Assembly (NCBI GenBank): GCA_046485045.1
Contig: JAWOHT010000026.1
Location: 1-5,781, forward strand
DNA length: 5,781 bases
Direction: 5' to 3'
Source of the DNA: JAFGPL01 sp046485045
GTDB taxonomy: Bacteria; Bacteroidota; Bacteroidia; Bacteroidales; UBA10428
Position 1 is the first letter of the stretch; every line of letters begins with the position of its first letter. The notes beneath the pieces are model-generated. The model saw nothing but the letters and a program-made list of their open reading frames with translations. It ran no database searches and had not been told where the DNA came from. Positions 5,367-5,781 of the stretch are shown one piece after another. The position numbers and the translations under genes are program-made.

Positions 5367-5781
5367 TCATTCTTCAGCACTTTCCTGCTTGCCATCTTCA
5401 ATTTTTTCTTCAACTTCCTCCTTTTCCCCGGCATCTGTTTTTTCCAAATCTTCTACATTGTCACCTTCCGGTTCATAATTTAATCCAATCAGAAGTGGAA
5501 AATGGTCTGATCCGATATCTTCAAGTTTTTCAAGGGTTAAGAGGCCAAATTCCCCGGAGTAGAAAATATGATCTAGTGGATACCGAAGTAAAGGCACAGA
5601 AACCTTATAGGTATTGTATAATCCCCTGCCTTCACGAGGGTCGACCAACTCACTGTACTTTCTAAAAAGCTTTGAAGTAACCGACCATCCAACATCGTTC
5701 AGGTCGCCTGCCATAATGGTTGGATTGCCGGATTCTTTGATTTTTTTGCCGATAATAAGCAATTCTGTATCTCTTTCGTAG
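5367..5781 (-). CDS. Endonuclease/exonuclease/phosphatase-family protein, C-terminal part
   Basis: The last 137 residues of a protein of the EEP superfamily (Mg2+-dependent phosphodiester or phosphomonoester hydrolases related to DNase I and exonuclease III). The start lies outside the window. Visible catalytic motifs are AGDLNDVGWS at residues 24-33 of the fragment (Asp26 and Asn28), RYPLDHIF at 66-73, and GSDHFPLL at 90-97 (Asp92 and His93, the terminal active-site pair). The DPREGRGLYNTY and RYPLDHIFYSGEF segments resemble the YafD-like, often membrane-anchored subgroup, whose N-terminal spans would lie upstream. After the domain ends at NYEP, about 35 residues follow with 17 Asp/Glu and 4 Lys. 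An internal TTG at 5760-5762 is not the start, since the frame is open to the window edge. Substrate unknown. The gene converges on MarC with the IS66 scrap between them. Confidence 0.9.
   Translation of the reverse strand, partial: YERDTELLIIGKKIKESGNPTIMAGDLNDVGWSVTSKLFRKYSELVDPREGRGLYNTYKVSVPLLRYPLDHIFYSGEFGLLTLEKLEDIGSDHFPLLIGLNYEPEGDNVEDLEKTDAGEKEEVEEKIEDGKQESAEE

Noticed and set aside
5110..5478. Plus-strand 122-codon open frame overlapping the end of MarC
   Set aside because: It lies out of frame over the MarC end, then antisense to the IS66 remnant and the acidic tail of the EEP-family gene. Those opposite-strand readings match known families and this one does not.

Overview
The window looks like chromosomal DNA of a member of the Bacteroidota, probably free-living or environmental; genus cannot be told. 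The reasons are AT-rich leaders without Shine-Dalgarno sequences, starts preceded by A-rich stretches, a lipoprotein of Bacteroidota type, a DUF6799 protein, and small stress-type families (PA2169/DUF2383, lmo0937/DUF5670, YtxH) that are often found close together in this phylum. No rRNA, tRNA or CRISPR array was seen.

Layout. Positions 1-1328 (minus) hold most of an AbgT-family transporter; its C-terminus lies outside the window. Positions 1329-2160 are a decayed stretch: an operator-like palindrome upstream of the transporter, a very short lipoprotein gene that looks truncated (1628-1816), and the C-terminal remnant of a DDE transposase (1858-2133). Positions 2177-4007 (minus) form the centre of interest: four small genes with short gaps that read as one operon. 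In transcription order they are a secreted protein with two DUF6799 repeats, a ferritin-like four-helix-bundle protein (PA2169/DUF2383), a 52-residue membrane protein (lmo0937/DUF5670) and a YtxH-domain protein. A strong hairpin terminator follows YtxH, and another hairpin sits just in front of the YtxH start. Positions 4008-4493 are a divergent intergenic region with a perfect 7-bp hairpin. Positions 4494-5192 (plus) encode a complete MarC-family membrane protein. Positions 5197-5343 (minus) are the C-terminal scrap of an IS66 transposase wedged between two convergent genes. Positions 5367-5781 (minus) hold the C-terminal part of an endonuclease/exonuclease/phosphatase-family protein with an unusual acidic tail.

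How the genes work together. The four-gene cluster is the only stretch with a visible joint logic: one exported protein, one soluble helical-bundle protein, one tiny double-span membrane protein and one membrane-anchored helical protein. It may be a general-stress or envelope-protection module, but that is inference from family membership and gene order. The AbgT, MarC and phosphatase-family genes appear to be independent units. Transposase scraps on both sides of the cluster-plus-MarC segment show that this locus has been rearranged.
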